Positions 39,226 to 50,820 of a DNA stretch of 64,000 bases are shown here, piece after piece (position 1 is the stretch's first letter; each line of letters starts with the position of its first letter). A program made the position numbers and the translations under genes. A model generated the notes under the pieces. That model saw only the letters and a list, made by a program, of their open reading frames with translations, made no database searches and was not told the origin of the DNA. Location of the stretch: assembly GCA_008933995.1 (NCBI GenBank), contig WARS01000038.1, positions 4,054,510 through 4,118,509 of the forward strand, read 5' to 3'. Source of the DNA: Datnioides undecimradiatus. Taxonomy: Eukaryota; Chordata; Actinopteri; Lobotiformes; Datnioididae.

Positions 39226-39370
39226 ATGGAGGAATGTAACTAAGTACATTTACTCAATTACAGTCTTGAGGCACTTTAATGCACTTTATACTTGTACTCC
39301 ACTACATCCCAAAAGCAAATATTATACTTAGAATTGATCGTTTTAGTTACTAATGAGTTTACAGCTTGTC
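39226..39370 (+). mobile_element. Copy of common teleost DNA-transposon-like repeat
   Basis: Contains ggaatgtaactaagtacatt, tactcaatta, cttgtactccactacatccc and ttttagttac in the order found in the abundant fish repeat, with clear divergence. Longer than the related piece at 34476. No coding sequence. Confidence 0.6.
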
Positions 39371-39980
39371 ATCGCCTTCCTGTGTGTACAGACGTATCTT
39401 CAAATTTGGTGATTTTGAATTTGTTGGTAATAAACTGAAGGATTAAGTGTAAGCCAGGCTCAGTAAAACCTTAAAAACTCTCTTGGATCAGCTGGAAACG
39501 CATCATTAGGAGCCGCAAGTCCAGTCGCGTGAATTCTGGGTCAGGAAGTTCTCAAAATGCGGTCGGATGTGCTGCTGCCGTTTGCCTTTAAAACCGTCTG
39601 GTGAAACACGAGTCAAGATGAAACACGTGAAACCAGATCATGACTCCATCTTTTTCATTTTAAAAGTAAGCACCCCCTTGCTGCTTGTGCACTTATCTGC
39701 ACATGCATGTGTGTGTGTTGTATTTGCACTATTACATGTGATTGCAGATCTTGTTTTTCAGTGAGTTTACGCTCTTTTCTCTCTGTTTGCAGTGTCTCAT
39801 ACCAGCTGACGCTCGGTGCGCGAGAGAGATCTGACTGAGTGGAGCGTCTCTGCGAGCCAGACAAGGTTTCTGCAGATGTAAGTCAGATCTTTTAATTCTA
39901 TCTTTGTGTCCTGAGAGGATGTAAACTCATATATAGTGGCAGATATTAAGAACACGCCGATATGCAAATGTCTGTCGAGA

Positions 39981-40064
39981 TTAGAGCTGCGACAATTATT
40001 CAAATGTTTGATTAATTATTCATCGGAGACGCCGTCAATTATTCATTTTAGCGAGCGATAAGTC
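39981..40064 (+). mobile_element. Diverged dispersed fish repeat
   Basis: The order ttagagctgcgacaattatt ... tgattaattattcatcgg resembles a widespread fish repeat (agggctgcaactaacgatta then cgattaatcg). Degenerate, so only moderately sure. Class not determined. Confidence 0.4.
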
Positions 40065-40110
40065 GTCCTTTTTTTCTTCTCAGAGTAAAAAGTTTTCTTG
40101 TGGGATCTAT

Positions 40111-40177
40111 CAGAATCCCAATCAAAACCGCTTTATTTGTCGGGGTACAGTAAATGTGCGGGATTTGTTTTTGGTGG
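40111..40177 (+). mobile_element. Diverged SINE-like repeat fragment
   Basis: cagaatcccaatcaaaaccg then ctttatttgtcggggtac and ggatttgtttttggtgg match the layout of an abundant fish SINE-like piece (cagaatcagaatcagcttta, ggaatttgtcttggtg). Confidence 0.45.
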
Positions 40178-40530
40178 CGCCGGCGCAGAGACTGCAGCTG
40201 GACCAGGCATCGGACAGTTCGACTGTGCACATCACGTGACGCGTGCCGCGCTCTCTGCCTTTCTGTCTGCTTCTTGGGACGACCACTGCCCAGTCCAAAG
40301 GCTTTAACTTCTGTTCAAGCAGCTGACAAATCAGTCGGTGTCCCCAAAACGCACATCATGCACCACGACGTCCTGTGGCTGGCTCTGGCAAGGGACCTCT
40401 GTTGCATGTCACCCATCGCCCCATCCCTCTCTCTGCCCCGCTCTTCAAGGCAAAAAAACAAGAAAGCACACTCAGACAAAACAGCACAAATGGATCAAAT
40501 ATAACAGAAATAGTTTAGATATCAAGTCTA

Positions 40531-40564
40531 AAGATAGGTGTTCCTAATAAACTGGTCAGTAGAC
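40531..40564 (+). mobile_element. Terminal fragment of a DNA-transposon-like repeat
   Basis: aggtgttcctaataaactgg followed by tcagt resembles the widespread fish end sequence aggtgttcctaataaagtgg. Only this end is present. Confidence 0.5.
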
Positions 40565-41000
40565 GCCTCAGCCCTACAGGTCTAAGTTATGGACGAATGC
40601 AGCTCCAAACTTTAATCCTGACACACAAGGAGCTTCACTTCCACGCCAGCAATCAGAACGGGTGAGAGAGAGAGAGAGAGAGGGGGGAGGTAAGGAGAGA
40701 GGGGGAGGGAAGGAGACTTGTTAACTCCTCAGATCCTTTTTCCATAATAATTTATGTCTTTGAACGTGCAGGCAGTCTGGTGATGACCGCGAATACCTAA
40801 TTACATCCATACAAATGCAATTTATTCACGTACTGTATTCAGATATATTTAGAGCAAGTGATGCTAAAGGGAACGGTATGTTTATCGAGTAAATTCAGAA
40901 ACAGCTGTTGGACACAAAAAGCCTTAACTCAAGGTCCCCTTACTGTGTTTTCTAAGCTCTCAGCTTCACTGTGGAGTGCCCTTCTTCAGGTGGAGCCTGC

Positions 41001-44000
41001 ACAGATACATGATTAGGCATATATATATTAGTCATATATTATTTATTTGATGAAATTCAAATAATACAGGCAACACAAACATTATTGGTTTAAGTAAAAA
41101 CATAAAAAGCATAAAAATCAAAAATGACAATACAGAAAAAAAGTGAAATAAAATGCATCACTTGTGCGTCCGACGCTTGAAATGAAAACTTTGGAGTTTT
41201 TAATCACTCGCCTTTCCCAACTTGTTGTTTTTTTGGGAGCCACAAAGCGTCTGACCTCCTTCTACGGGAGAGGCAGAGAGGAGGAAAAACAAACAGATGC
41301 CTCGCACACGATATGTTTGTCTTTTTCTTGTAAGTGTCTCACTCGAATAAGTGGTCATTTGTAGAGGCCTCTGCGCGGTTTTCAGCTAACAAGAGCAACA
41401 TAAAAAATCAATAGTTTCTCGGTGTAAGCATTTGTTTCTGCAGCTATCTGCTATGCAGCAGTCTTGTTCTCTCTGCGAGCTCCCTTGTCCAACTGAGCGA
41501 GATCAGAAATGCTCAGAAAAGAGTTTTTTTCCTTCTCCGTCTCCCCCTCTCTCTCTCTCTCTCTTTTGCTCGTGGCAAATGTAAACTAAATTCATTTTGC
41601 ATGTTTGAGGAGTTCTCGCAGATCACACGCTCCAGCCTTCGCCTCTCGGTCTTTAATTGTCCGTCAATCTCTGGAGCTGCTGTGGTGTTGAGGCTCTCGC
41701 GGTGGCTATCACAGAGCCAAACCCCGTCGAGAGATGTTGAGTTTGATGTTGCAGCGCTGGAAGAGCCACAAACAAGCGCAGAGGAGGAGATGTGATCTAA
41801 GATACTACGGCTTCTCTGCCGTGCGTTCAAAAACCTCAGAACGCCAACAACAACCGTTATTTTAATTAAAAAGCGGCGAAACTCTGCTTTCGGGGCTAAA
41901 AGCACAAACTGTATGCGGAGGGTTTAACACTCGAGAGGCCGAGCTGCAGCCGCTTCGACAGCTGTTTTGAATTGTAGAAGTGAATTTTCAAAACGTCCCT
42001 CCTCTTTTTCTCGACCCGCTCTCCGGTCAAGCCAGCTTGGTTTGATTTTATTTCAACATCACATGAAGTGGCTGTAATTGTATTTACACCAACCCCTTCA
42101 GCCGAGGCTGGAGGAACAGACTTTGGGTTTCTCCACGCAGCGTTTTCAGATTAATAAAGCAGGAATATCCCGTTTTTATGAAATGACTAAGCCACTTAAA
42201 CATCTACAGGACAAGTCAGGTTGTGATAGAGGTATTATTTTCACTGGTGATAATTGAATTTCCACAAAATGATCTGTACTGTGGGCAAATCTGAATCATC
42301 CCGGTGACGCATTGTGCCCCAGAATAAACTCAAAACAAAATCCCCTCTTACTTCATGTCTGAGAGGCGTCATATGTCAGAAGCCTGCATGATGCAACTGC
42401 TGAGAAAAGCATCGCCACCCAACGCATGGGGACAAGGTATTGTGGGACTGGCGCGCGTTAACGCTCAGGCTTTGTGAGGAAGTGACAATGGAAGAGTATA
42501 CTCAGGTGCCACATTGCGTTTTATTTGCCTTCACCCAGGTTTCCCATGCCGAGTGGATTGTTCTACTCTCAGTTGGGAAAAGAAACCAAAATCAAACTCT
42601 GGAGGAAACGCTGAATCACTGTTGTGCTTGGAAACGTCTCCAATTTGTTTGTGCCAACAATTAAAGAAGGTATTAATTGCGGCCACTACAGATCAGCTTC
42701 CGGCAGCTTCAAGCCAAAGACGTCAGCGGCAGAGTCGCATGCGTTGTAGCAGCGTCCGTGCGGCCGCTTTGACCTTTGACCTCTTCACCCCTCGGTACGT
42801 GTGACGTTGGCGGGAGCTTTAAACTAAATGTGGATGGATGTGAACATTATCTGCGGCTCTAAAATCAAAACGCTGGAAATAAGGACTCTGCTCCACCTCT
42901 CTCTGTTTTTAAATAACGAGAGCCTTCATTACGCCTGGAACAGCAAATCTTTGAGGAAGTTAACTCAACCTGCAGCAGGAAAACATCTGCATCCTGGAGA
43001 TAAAAGTGCATTTTCTGCAGGAAAGGTGCACCTGTTTTCTCCCCAGGCAAGGCCTTAAAAGTCATGAAAAAGTCTTGAATTCAAGTTCCAGCATCACTCA
43101 GCGTCAGTGATGAATATGCTTCACATTGTAGCAGGTTCTGCTGAGCTGCTGGGCGTTTTTTTGTTTTTTTTTTTTTCCCTCCCCTTTCTTGAGAGCAACA
43201 CTGGGCATAGATTCATCACTGGATGCGCCACGATGTCATGTGACTCTCACAGATCTAAATTAGGCCAATAATCAGGGACGCCTGGCGGCTGAGTTGTTGA
43301 ATGCACAACATATACATGCAACTGTGTTTCAGTCCCGAGGCGTGTTCTGCCGTGGCATCGCTCCCTCTCCGCCTCTCTCTCTCTTATTCTCTTGTTTTAT
43401 TTTCCTGTACACCAGCGCGGGCTGCAAACACAAGACACGATAACGAAGAAAAAACATTTATTATATTTATATACAGCGCGTCTTTACCACCGGACCCATG
43501 CTCTCTTTATTAAATATCAGACATGAGACGGTCAGTGATGCTGACTGCCGACCCGATTTAAGCGGCGATCTCGTTTCACTGTGTAATCCGAGCTGCTGCT
43601 ATTCCAGGTTTCAGTTTTCAGCTGAGCCTTTGGACAAATTCTGCTGGTCTGGGGTCTGTTTTAGTGAATTTCACACTTTGTCCAGAAATGATAATAAAAC
43701 AATATTGGCATTATTTTACCTAAAGATGTCTGAAATTGACAAATTCACCCAAAGAGTTTGCAAAAAACCCTCAAGTTGAGCCTGTGGAGGAGGATGCTGT
43801 CACGCCTGCAGTGACCTCTGACCTGCTTGATTTTACTTTTCATGCCTGTGTTTTTAAATTTTAAACTCGTGCATGAATTGTGGTATTTATTCATCCTTAT
43901 TCTGAGATCCAGCTTGCTAAAATGGTGATCTTTTGTTGCGGCCTAGACTTTGAGAGGCTGCTGCTGCTGAGACGTTCGGTCATGTAACGGCAGCCGACGT

Positions 44001-46160
44001 GCAGCGTGGCGGTGCGCGGCGCATCGGGCTGTTTTGTAACTTGACTACTCCAAAGGCCGCGCAAACAGAAGTCGTAATTAGACTGACGTCCTCTAAATGC
44101 TACGAAACATTCCTGCAGCCCCACTGCACCGCTGTGTTTGTGTTTGTGCTGTCAGAAAAAACTAGAAGTGGGCCTCTCTTCTCACACACACACACACACA
44201 CACACACAGAGGCAGAGAGGGAGAGAAAATTAGGATTATAATCTTGGTAATCAGCAGTCAGGCCTGGGGCAGACAGCTGCAGAACTGCAGAGCTCCAATT
44301 TAGGTGTTGGACATTAAAAAGCATTAAACCCAAGTGAATTTCCACTTATTGATTTTTCTGGGGCAACATTTCAACTTGAGAAAATAAGCCACGGCGGATA
44401 GAGGTGCTGCACAAGCTTCAGGTTTTTATTTGGAGAAAATGAGATATTAAAAAAAAAAACAACAAAAAAACAAAAACAACACAAACACAAAGAGGGAGCT
44501 CAACAGTGAGCCATACAGGTAAAAAATAAACACAATTCATTTGTTATTAGTGGTAAATAATTACACATCTGTCAGCCTGTTTTAGACAAATTTCCCCCAA
44601 AACATTAAAAACAATTTAAAAAATCTCAGAATTAATTTAATGACACTGACAACTGGGCGACAACAGTTTTAATCCGAGATGAACAATCACGGAATCCAGT
44701 GATTATTATGAATTCATGCACATTTGGGTTTTTTTTTGCACCCGCCCCTCCTTTCCACTTATTTAAATCAATATATTCATTAAGCACAAGGTCCCCCTAT
44801 AGGTCACACACCGACTGTAATCCGTTTTCACGGTGAACATGCGGCCCCACGTAGGAGAGACTGGGCGAGAGGTGCCACTCCAGGCTCGCTTGGATGAATG
44901 GGACACAGAGCTTTAAGTGTGTGTGTGCGTGCGCGTGCGTGTGAGAGACAGCGAGAGAGAGAGGGAGGGAGTGAGAGACAGGGAGAGAGAGGGAGAGAGA
45001 GCTGGACTGCTTCGTTTACATGCAAGCACCGTGGCAGTAAATTACGCATGACAATAATTCAGCCAGGACTGGATCCACTTTCGACCCGAGAAAAACGGGA
45101 GGCAGAGCCGCTTCACCCCGCTCCTGCTCTCCCCTCCTCCTCCTCTTTGTTGATCGATAAGGAAAAAAACCAAAGTGGCTACATTTTGTGAGAAAATATT
45201 AAAATACCAAAGAGCATAACAAACTTACCAATAAACTTAATTTGGCTTTTGATTCCTTGGCTGAATCCTCTGGTCCACAAGTTGGAGGGAAACAAAAGTT
45301 AAAGCTGTTTATATAATGATAATAATTTAATATTAGCTGGACTGCAGTGTTGTTTTTATTATAAAACAAGTGGTATTCCTCCAAAAAGACATCAGGGTGA
45401 AACAGTTTATATACAAAATTCCTACCAAAAGCTCAGACTCTGTTGGTCTGTGATTTCTTTTTGCGGCATCTGATTGGTGTTTTTGGGGAGGATAGAAGGT
45501 GGAGGGGGGGTGGTGTGAGAGGGGGGGGGCATAAACCAGTTCAGCCCCTTGATTGATGATTTAATTAGCCATACAGTGGCGAACTGCAGGAGGACAGGAC
45601 ACAAAATAATACTTTATTTACATAACCAATCACGGCGCTGCAAAGGTGGGGCTTCCTCTCTCTCTGTTTCTCCCTCTCTCTCTTTCTCTTTCTCTCTCTG
45701 TCTGTCAGACATGGCTGAGATGGTTGACTTCTTTAATAAATGCGAGATTCACCCTGTTAAGTGGCGTCCAGAAGGAAAAATCACTCTAATAATCCCGGAA
45801 TATCCCTGTGATATTCCTCTAATATTCCTGCAGGGACTCGCAGTGTGTCTGCGGCTCTCTGCAGTGACTTTACAGTCACTTTATTGTACTTTGTGGTATT
45901 TTTCAGCTCCTTTAGTACCATCAGAGTATTCCTGCAGAGGCTGCAGACATCTCTGTCACTGCTGGGTTAAAGTCTGTGCAGTCAGAGTTTGTGTAATATC
46001 CCGCATTTATTCTGGATTCATTGTGGTCCGTTTTCGTTAGGGGGTGCAGTTTGAAAATGACTTGTGCAAACAAGCAGAAGCGAGAATGCAAATGCGTTTG
46101 CTCCCCCCCCAGAGTGTAACTGTACGTGCGGTTTACATGCGTCCCTGTTATACAAACACA
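41001..46160. other. Gene desert just upstream of zeb2
   Basis: No exon recognised. CT-rich tract at 41547-41563, T run at 43160-43175, possible dispersed-repeat scrap at 43049-43088 (aaggccttaaaagtcatgaa type), (AC)n at 44182-44208, A-rich run at 44449-44480, GA tract at 44942-45000, CT tract at 45655-45708. A homeodomain/TALE-like patch (gattgatgatttaattagcc) is at about 45550-45570. Open frames of 163 aa (45549-46040) and 130 aa (41513-41905, minus) are not protein-like. Confidence 0.65.
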
Positions 46161-46166
46161 GGCAGG

Positions 46167-46211
46167 GATGTACCTGCAGCACGCCTCCACGCTGCAGGTA
46201 CATCACAGGTA
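46167..46211. promoter_or_regulatory. Inverted repeat carrying paired ZEB-type sites
   Basis: Perfect 14-bp arms, gatgtacctgcagc (46167-46180) and gctgcaggtacatc (46191-46204), are separated by a 10-base spacer. Each arm contains a ZEB/SNAIL-type E2 box (TACCTG at 46171, CAGGTA at 46195). A third, CAGGTA, follows at 46206-46211. ZEB factors bind CACCT-type sites, preferably in pairs, using two zinc-finger clusters. At about 0.9 kb upstream of exon 1, this is a candidate autoregulatory element. The symmetry is seen; the function is inferred. Confidence 0.45.
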
Positions 46212-46879
46212 ATAACACAGTTATCTTACGCTGCAAAAAAAAAAAAAAAAAGTGCATCTTACCTTTGCAATCTCAGCTTTTTCCTCCAAAACACAAGAAA
46301 CAGATTGTGCTGCAGCCGCGGAGGAGCTCTACTTGTCTCCAAAAACATTTTCACTGCTCTGCAATAATTTTTAAAAAACCATGTGAAATCATATGAAACC
46401 CCTGGCATTAAGCAAAATACGCCCAGACACAAGAAAACGCGCATTTCTAGTGGAAACAAGTGGAACAAGTGGAAATGTCCGCACACATTTACAGCAAAAA
46501 AAAAACAATGTTTTGCGCAATAAATGACAGAGTCCACGAGGACATTTTTTGCAGCGTAGATAAAAGCCGAACATCCCCGAACCTTTTTGCAGTCGCGGCC
46601 AATTACAATAATGAAGAATATGTGGAATTGCCTCCCCACCCCAACTCCTGCATCCCGCCGTATCAACCCTGCCATTTCTGCAAATTAAACGGAGTGGAAA
46701 TAGAAATAAAGAAAAAAAAATCCTTACATGATTGCGGCCGGCGTGGACGCGCTCCAAGTTTCTCCCCCCTTTCCACACTAACACACACGCACACATTCGC
46801 GCGACGTACGGGGGGGAAAAATAGACACACACGCGAAGCACACACACACACACACACACTGTCGCCCGTTCTTTGCTCC

Positions 46880-47250
46880 GCGTCGAAGCCCGACATAGTT
46901 GGTTTCACTCAAAAAGAGAAGAGATGGAGAAAGAGAGAGGAGAGTGAGGGAAAGAAAAGAGGAGGAAGAGGGGGGAGAGAGAGAGAGAGGGAAAAAAACT
47001 TCACGTTCAACCCAGAAGATGCTCACGTTTGGCTCTCCTCAATTATCCCCTCCCGTGAAGATAGGTGGCGTGCGTTTCAGGGGGCTTCTCCTCTGTGTTA
47101 CACGGCAAAGAAAAGGAGGTGGAAAGAAAAAAAATGTCATTAGAAGAGGCGTAACACGTCAGTCCCTACCCAGGTTTGTTTCCTGGAGTGGGTGTAAGAC
47201 ATCAGTTGTAAACCTGCCCTAGCAGGAATAGCGGTCCCTCCCTCCTCCCA
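46880..47250 (+). promoter_or_regulatory. Probable zeb2 promoter region
   Basis: The segment lies just upstream of the inferred exon 1 and is CpG-containing in a generally CpG-poor window. It has a purine-rich GA tract at 46917-46995 next to (AC)n at 46840-46859. I see no clear TATA box at a sensible distance, which fits a CpG-type promoter. A long open frame crosses this region but is low complexity and not believed to be coding. Confidence 0.4.
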
Positions 47251-47383
47251 ACTATTTCTAAGGCTTTATTTCTAAGGCTTTATTATCACCGGTGGAAAAG
47301 GATCCGCTCACCGACGCGCTCCGGTATCATCCTTCCTCGCAACTACTATCCACAAGACACCTCTTTACAACCCCTAAAAGCAG
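47220..47383 (+). other. zeb2: Likely zeb2 non-coding exon 1 (start approximate)
   Basis: A strong donor, CAG|GTACGT, sits at 47383/47384 after an AC/CT-rich stretch with no useful ORF. ZEB2 genes in other vertebrates have a non-coding first exon joined to the exon with the start codon by a 5'UTR intron. The left boundary is not visible; the transcription start may lie anywhere in about 46.9-47.3 kb. The exon includes a 14-bp tandem repeat (unit atttctaaggcttt) at 47254-47284. Mammals have several alternative 5' exons, so others may exist upstream. Confidence 0.5.
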
Positions 47384-48506
47384 GTACGTGTCTCCTCACT
47401 TTTTATTTTTTTTTTTCCTTGAAATTTCTAGCAATTTTTCGGCGAAAGGTCGGACAATAAACTTCCACGCGCCCGCGTCAGAGTTGGAGCTCAACTTTGT
47501 CCTACCTGCACAGGTGGAAATAGGTGCGTTTGTTTTGGGTTTTTTCTCTTTTTTTAACCTCCGCGACGTAGAGGCGTCCTGCGGGGTCCTGGGAGCCGGG
47601 GAAAGGGGGCTTCTTTGCGGGGCGTTTGGCGCTGCACAGCACCGCTATCCTTGGGAGAGAAAAGGGCGATGTGCATCCCGTTTTCCCTCTGAGTCTCTTC
47701 AGCTTATGTTAGTGTCTGTTTGTGTGCCCGCAACAAACAAAACCTCTTGTCAATATTCACTTATCCTAATAACGGTATTTGCGCTGATAAATTAGCTGGC
47801 GAACCGAGCACCCGACACCGGCGATTTGAATCTTATCGCTTTTGTTTATGCGCGATTTGTGCCTTAAAGATTTTCCTCTTGGTCCGGAGTCACTTGGCAC
47901 ACTGTGACAATTATTCCCCATCTGTTATTTATTAGCTGTTGACAAGAGGGTTTGGATTTAGTTTATTAAACCTAGAAGTGCAATTTTCTCAGGCGAGCCC
48001 AAGTGTTTATTGAAGTTATATGACTTTTAATCAGACCACACAGTGAGGACTGAGTCCAAGCTCAGGCACATTCTCGCCTTTGCCGTCTGTAACGTGTACG
48101 CTCTGGATCTGACCCTAAAATTTGACAGAAATATGATTTATTAACCTGTTTCGCCGTCTTTGCCAAAGCCGGGCTGAGAGCGCAAAACGTGGACAAATCC
48201 TGTCAGTTTAAATTCGAATAAGTAAATGATTTATTTTTCTCCAAAGTGGCGAAAAATGCAAGCCGGATTGGGAAACTTTTCTGAATGAATTAGCAGTTAA
48301 GTATAATGTTTTCGCTGCAGTCGTCGTTGGCGGAATGAATTGCGGTTTCCCTAATAAGAGAAATTACAATTCCCTTCCTCCTGCTGCTGTTTGCTTTGCT
48401 GTTAATGCCACAAAGCTGAGAGCCGATCAGCTGAAAATCAAAATTAGATGGACCCGGATCCCCTCGCCGCTCCTTCTCATACTTTCACCCACGGCTCTTT
48501 TTCTTT

Positions 48507-48538
<32 letters not shown>

Positions 48539-48673
48539 ACAATCTGTCCCTCCATCCAAGTTACATTTGCAGTTTCTTGTCGCGCGTCCGGCGCAAGTTG
48601 ATCTCCACGCTAATGCCCACATTGTTGGTGCTGCTCTCTCTCTCTCTCTGTGTGTGTGTGTGTTTCCCGTCAG
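47384..48673 (+). other. zeb2: zeb2 intron 1 (5'UTR intron, 1290 nt)
   Basis: Runs from donor GTACGT to acceptor CAG. It contains a pair of ZEB-type sites at 47503-47516, a (T/C)-rich tract with a long T run at about 48500-48539, and the (CT)n(GT)n acceptor tract. In human, retention of the matching 5'UTR intron, promoted by the antisense RNA ZEB2-AS1, exposes an IRES and raises ZEB2 protein. Whether the fish intron does this cannot be seen here. Several long open frames in it look like chance. Confidence 0.6.
47503..47526. promoter_or_regulatory. Clustered ZEB-type E2 boxes in intron 1
   Basis: TACCTG (47503-47508) and CAGGTG (47511-47516) are two bases apart in opposite orientation, followed by AGGTG (47522-47526). 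They lie about 120 bp downstream of the exon 1 donor. A pair of CACCT-type sites in promoter-proximal sequence is the usual target layout of ZEB1/ZEB2. The sites are seen; occupancy is inferred. Confidence 0.4.
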
Positions 48674-48703
48674 ATATCAAGCTGAAATCAAGGAATCAAG
48701 TCC

Positions 48704-48721
48704 ATGCGAGCTGCCATCTGA
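48704..48721 (+). CDS. Five-codon upstream ORF in zeb2 5'UTR
   Basis: ATG CGA GCT GCC ATC TGA encodes MRAAI. It ends 18 nt before the zeb2 ATG and is out of frame with it by position (36 nt from ATG to ATG is in frame, but the TGA closes it). The ATG context is poor (T at -3, C at +4), so leaky scanning is likely. Any effect on translation is inference. Confidence 0.4.
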   Translation: MRAAI

Positions 48722-48967
<246 letters not shown>

Positions 48968-50664
48968 TAAAGGGACCGCTATCCGGCAGAGAAACTGTGC
49001 GTAAACGCGTCCGCGTTGCAGCCCCACTTGAGCCTTTGGGATCTTAATAAAAAGGGCGTTTTTAAAATGTGTGCTTTCATAGGATTAATTGCGAAAAGGC
49101 TGCGAAGGTGTTAGTTTGAAACTTGTGGATGTAGGAAAGTTGGGAGCGGAGCGGTGCCGGCTCGTTTCTCGCCGGGACGAAATCCGCCATGGGGGGACTG
49201 TGTAACGGTCACTCAGACCATCGCTGGCTGGGGCAGAGTCATGCTGCTCGGTGTGAAAGTCCAGTCTTGTGACTTGAGTTGTGATTTGCTTTAATCCACG
49301 CGCTGGCATGCGTTAGCCGTGGTGTTTTTTGTCTCTGCACAGGCCTTTACATCCCCTCCAATAAGACACATTTTCATGTGATTTACCCCCACGTTGTGGC
49401 TGCTCCCCGGGACGAGCAGGGTGGTGAAATAATTCACAGGGTGGCATTTGCTGTTGTTGCTGTAGTTTTCTCAACCTGTGCGCATTTTGTTTACCGTTAT
49501 CATTAAGTTTATTGCAGCTGGAGCATCGTATATAAATAGGATGACACGTCCGATAAACGCTGGACATTAATTGGGTCTGGGCTGGAGTGCTGGAGGTGGA
49601 GATTTGTTGGTTTTCTTTCTCCATTTGACTGCACAGTTTCCCACAAGAGGCAAATCTGCAGTGACATTTCCTGGCCCCGTTATTCCTGATTATTCCATAT
49701 AGGCTCCAAACACACTGGCGAGCTCAAGCAATGTGTGCGTGCGTGTGTGTGTGTGTGTGTGTTTGCGTGTGTGTAAAATATCGAGGCTGTGATTCAGCTG
49801 CTCAGATGAGGCTTTTATTTGCTTTTCTCCACAACAGTTTTTAAATCTCTGCCCCCACAGGTTATTTATCTAGATCAGATTTCATTTATTGATTTCATAC
49901 AATCGATGGCAGACAAGCATTTTGTTCCACATTAAATAGCACAAGAGCAGAACAGTGGAGCTGGAGATTTCCAATACATATTTAAATATATATGTGTACA
50001 TTTTCAGTGTTGGTCCTAAAAAGAAAAATGGAGTAATAAGACACATTTAGAGAGATGGCAGTCTGTTTAGCTGTGGCCACCTGTTTTGTAAAAGGGGGGA
50101 GCGAGAGGGAGAAAAGCAGTCTTGGCTTTTGTACCAAATGCAGCATTTGATAAAATAATATTAGCAAAGCAAATATAATTTTCACACCCTTAAACCTGAC
50201 AAGAGACGGCGAGCTTTGGCAGAGTGTGTAAAGAATATTTTTACCTCTTATAAAAATCTCTCTCTCCTCCAGGAGGATGTAGGGTTTTTAAAAAAAAAAT
50301 AGATTTGATATCAGTCTGGTTTTAAAATGTGAAATGTGAGACCCCCTTTTTTCTTTTTTTTTTGCCTCCATAACAACTAGCTCTGTCTGATGACCCCCCA
50401 CCCAACATCCCCCTACTCCTTCCCTCCCCTCGTCACCCCCTATCCTCCCCCCTGGGAATGCAGAGGCTTATTGAGGCTTGGCCACTCTCCTCTCTCTGTC
50501 TCCCCGCCTGTCTCTCTGTCCTCTTCCTGCCTGGCTCTGTGGAGGGATGGCAGGGCAGGGCGAAGCGTGTGACGGCCGGCGTGCAGGAACAGACTCTGAC
50601 TCCTCCGGCAGGAACTAACAAAAACGCCTCGAATGCACCGAAATAATAATAAAAAATGCAGCGT

Positions 50665-50667
<3 letters not shown>

Positions 50668-50712
<45 letters not shown>

Positions 50713-50720
50713 GCACACAC
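50668..50720. repeat. (AC)n microsatellite
   Basis: About 26 copies of AC with a few G interruptions near the right end. It is among the longest pure dinucleotide arrays in the window. Confidence 0.95.
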
Positions 50721-50820
50721 ACTCAGAGGGGTTTTTCTAATTCTTTTACCAGATGGAGAGCGGATGCACCCAGACTCCCTCTTTTCGTCCCTTAACTAAC
50801 AAATCAGATGAATATACACA

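Larger units (their letters stand above)
33361..41000. other. Gene desert richest in old repeats
   Basis: No exon recognised. Most of the interspersed-repeat pieces I could place in this window lie here, mixed with enhancer-like blocks and AC/GT arrays (also 38642-38662). GA arrays occur at 34028-34040, 34073-34085 and 40664-40682. Remaining stretches show nothing of note. Confidence 0.7.

Noticed and set aside
46460-47143. 227-residue open frame on + across the zeb2 promoter zone
   Set aside because: Composition is dominated by AC, GA and A-run translations; no domain or protein-like pattern, and it overlaps the promoter and likely exon 1.
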